From CAVPCZ01 sp963779225 (lineage in GTDB: Bacteria > Bacteroidota > Ignavibacteria > UBA10030 > UBA6906), in the NCBI GenBank assembly GCA_963779225.1, contig CAVZWW010000003.1, forward strand, positions 1,178,001-1,242,000: 64,000 nucleotides of DNA. The letters are read 5' to 3'. Position 1 is the stretch's first letter; the number at the start of each line of letters is the position of its first letter. Under the pieces are notes generated by a model, which saw nothing but the letters and a program-made list of their open reading frames with translations, ran no database searches and was not told the origin of the DNA. This document shows positions 63,296 to 64,000 of the stretch, in pieces. A program made the position numbers and the translations under genes.

Positions 63296-64000
63296 AATTC
63301 GCCGCGCTGATACTCGCGCTTATCGTGAGTGTTTCCCCGGTGCACGCACAGCACTCGACAACGGCTGTTTTGCCTTCCGCATACTACACGGCGGGTACGT
63401 ATTCCGGCGGGGCACGGTCAGACTCCTACTCCGGGTACGCGTCAATCTCCTCTCACGGATTTGAATATCTGGTTGCCGGCTACGACAGGATGCTCATTGA
63501 GTCTTCAACCTGGACGTACGATCAGCACCTGTTCGTTGTCGGAGGGCAGAAGAACTTCTACCCCTTCTACCTGAGACTGAACTACGGAGGAATCAAGGGA
63601 ACGTTCGATCTGCCGTCCGCACGGTACTCATATGACGACCACATAGACATCCTTAATTGCGGCCTGCTCTACAACATCGACCTCTTCTTTGTCGGCCCAA
63701 CGTATACATATGTGAATGTAACAGGGTACAAGACTCTGCAATGCCATCAGGTGGGACTCCAGGGAGAGTGGTTCATCGACCCGGCATTCGGGGTATCCCT
63801 CAGTCCGCTCTATACAACGCTGACGGACGGCCGTTCATTTATTTCTGCTACCGCAGGGATGTCATACTCTCCTGTGCAGCCTCTGGTAGTGCAGGTCTCG
63901 GGAGTATTTGGAAAGAGGGCGTACTATTTCAACCCGGATCTTCTGACCGTCTTCAATCAGGACGAGACCCAGGAGAATCTGTGGAGCGTACGGGCGGAAT
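63292..64000 (+). CDS. Outer-membrane beta-barrel protein, 3' end outside the window
   Basis: The frame is open from an ATG at 63292 to the window end (236 codons visible). A signal peptide is clear (KFAALILALIVSVSPVHAQ). Repeated amphipathic strands with many Tyr, Gly and Thr residues follow (GFEYLVAGYDRMLIE, LFVVGGQKNFYPFYLRLNYGG), as in outer-membrane barrels. It is the sixth gene of the overlapping operon and probably its outer-membrane component. Later genes of the operon, if any, are beyond this sequence. Confidence 0.82.
   Translation, partial: MKFAALILALIVSVSPVHAQHSTTAVLPSAYYTAGTYSGGARSDSYSGYASISSHGFEYLVAGYDRMLIESSTWTYDQHLFVVGGQKNFYPFYLRLNYGGIKGTFDLPSARYSYDDHIDILNCGLLYNIDLFFVGPTYTYVNVTGYKTLQCHQVGLQGEWFIDPAFGVSLSPLYTTLTDGRSFISATAGMSYSPVQPLVVQVSGVFGKRAYYFNPDLLTVFNQDETQENLWSVRAE

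Noticed and set aside
1..64000. CRISPR arrays, tRNA, rRNA and complete insertion sequences
   Set aside because: I looked for regularly spaced repeats, tRNA-like cloverleaf arms and transposase motifs and found none that hold up.

Overview
The window comes from a GC-rich, Gram-negative, free-living heterotroph. It encodes several outer-membrane beta-barrels, lipobox proteins, Tat-signal oxidoreductases and a LolA/ABC sorting set. Split lysine-ketoglutarate reductase/saccharopine dehydrogenase genes, GH29/GH109/GH130/GH63-like enzymes, a hybrid multi-PAS histidine kinase and a bacterial M2-type peptidase together suggest the FCB group (Bacteroidota/Ignavibacteriota-like), probably an environmental genome. 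This placement is inferred from gene content only. Clear purine-rich ribosome binding sites precede many genes. No tRNA, rRNA, CRISPR array, phage or complete insertion sequence was seen.

Layout. 1-10317 (minus strand): an ECF sigma / zinc-finger anti-sigma / lipoprotein operon, a secreted M2/M3-type metallopeptidase, a hybrid histidine kinase with two receivers, and a two-gene saccharopine pathway for lysine. 10880-31698: a carbohydrate-degradation island on both strands with a six-hairpin glycosidase, a GH63-like glucosidase, a UroD-like protein, a secreted esterase, a nucleoside-hydrolase-like Tat protein, a GH109-type oxidoreductase, two GH29 fucosidases, a sodium:solute symporter, a GH130 phosphorylase and a CBM9-like protein. 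No SusC/SusD pair is present, so uptake probably relies on the symporter. 31836-39825: a GT39-type glycosyltransferase, an orphan AAA ATPase beside an AT-rich island, carbonic anhydrase behind a near-consensus promoter and long leader, and small enzymes (DinB, ACT, VOC, AlkD-like) with gene remnants between them. 39986-47305: a GxGYxYP-domain protein followed by a LolA-like protein, two FtsX-type permeases, an ABC ATPase and a beta-barrel, which looks like one envelope export or sorting unit. 47306-57545: miscellaneous metabolic genes, including methylglyoxal synthase and an internally deleted second copy of it, an iodotyrosine-deiodinase-like nitroreductase, PhzF, a LOG-family protein and a serine hydrolase.

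57874 to the window end is the most unusual part: six tightly overlapping genes encoding a PqqD-like carrier/recognition protein, an ATP-grasp ligase, a PLP-dependent LysA/ODC-type decarboxylase, a urea-transporter domain fused to an M23 peptidase, a TPR protein and an outer-membrane beta-barrel. The decarboxylase has an N-terminal extension that resembles the leader peptides bound by PqqD-type domains. I propose this operon as a candidate undescribed envelope-associated modification or export system.
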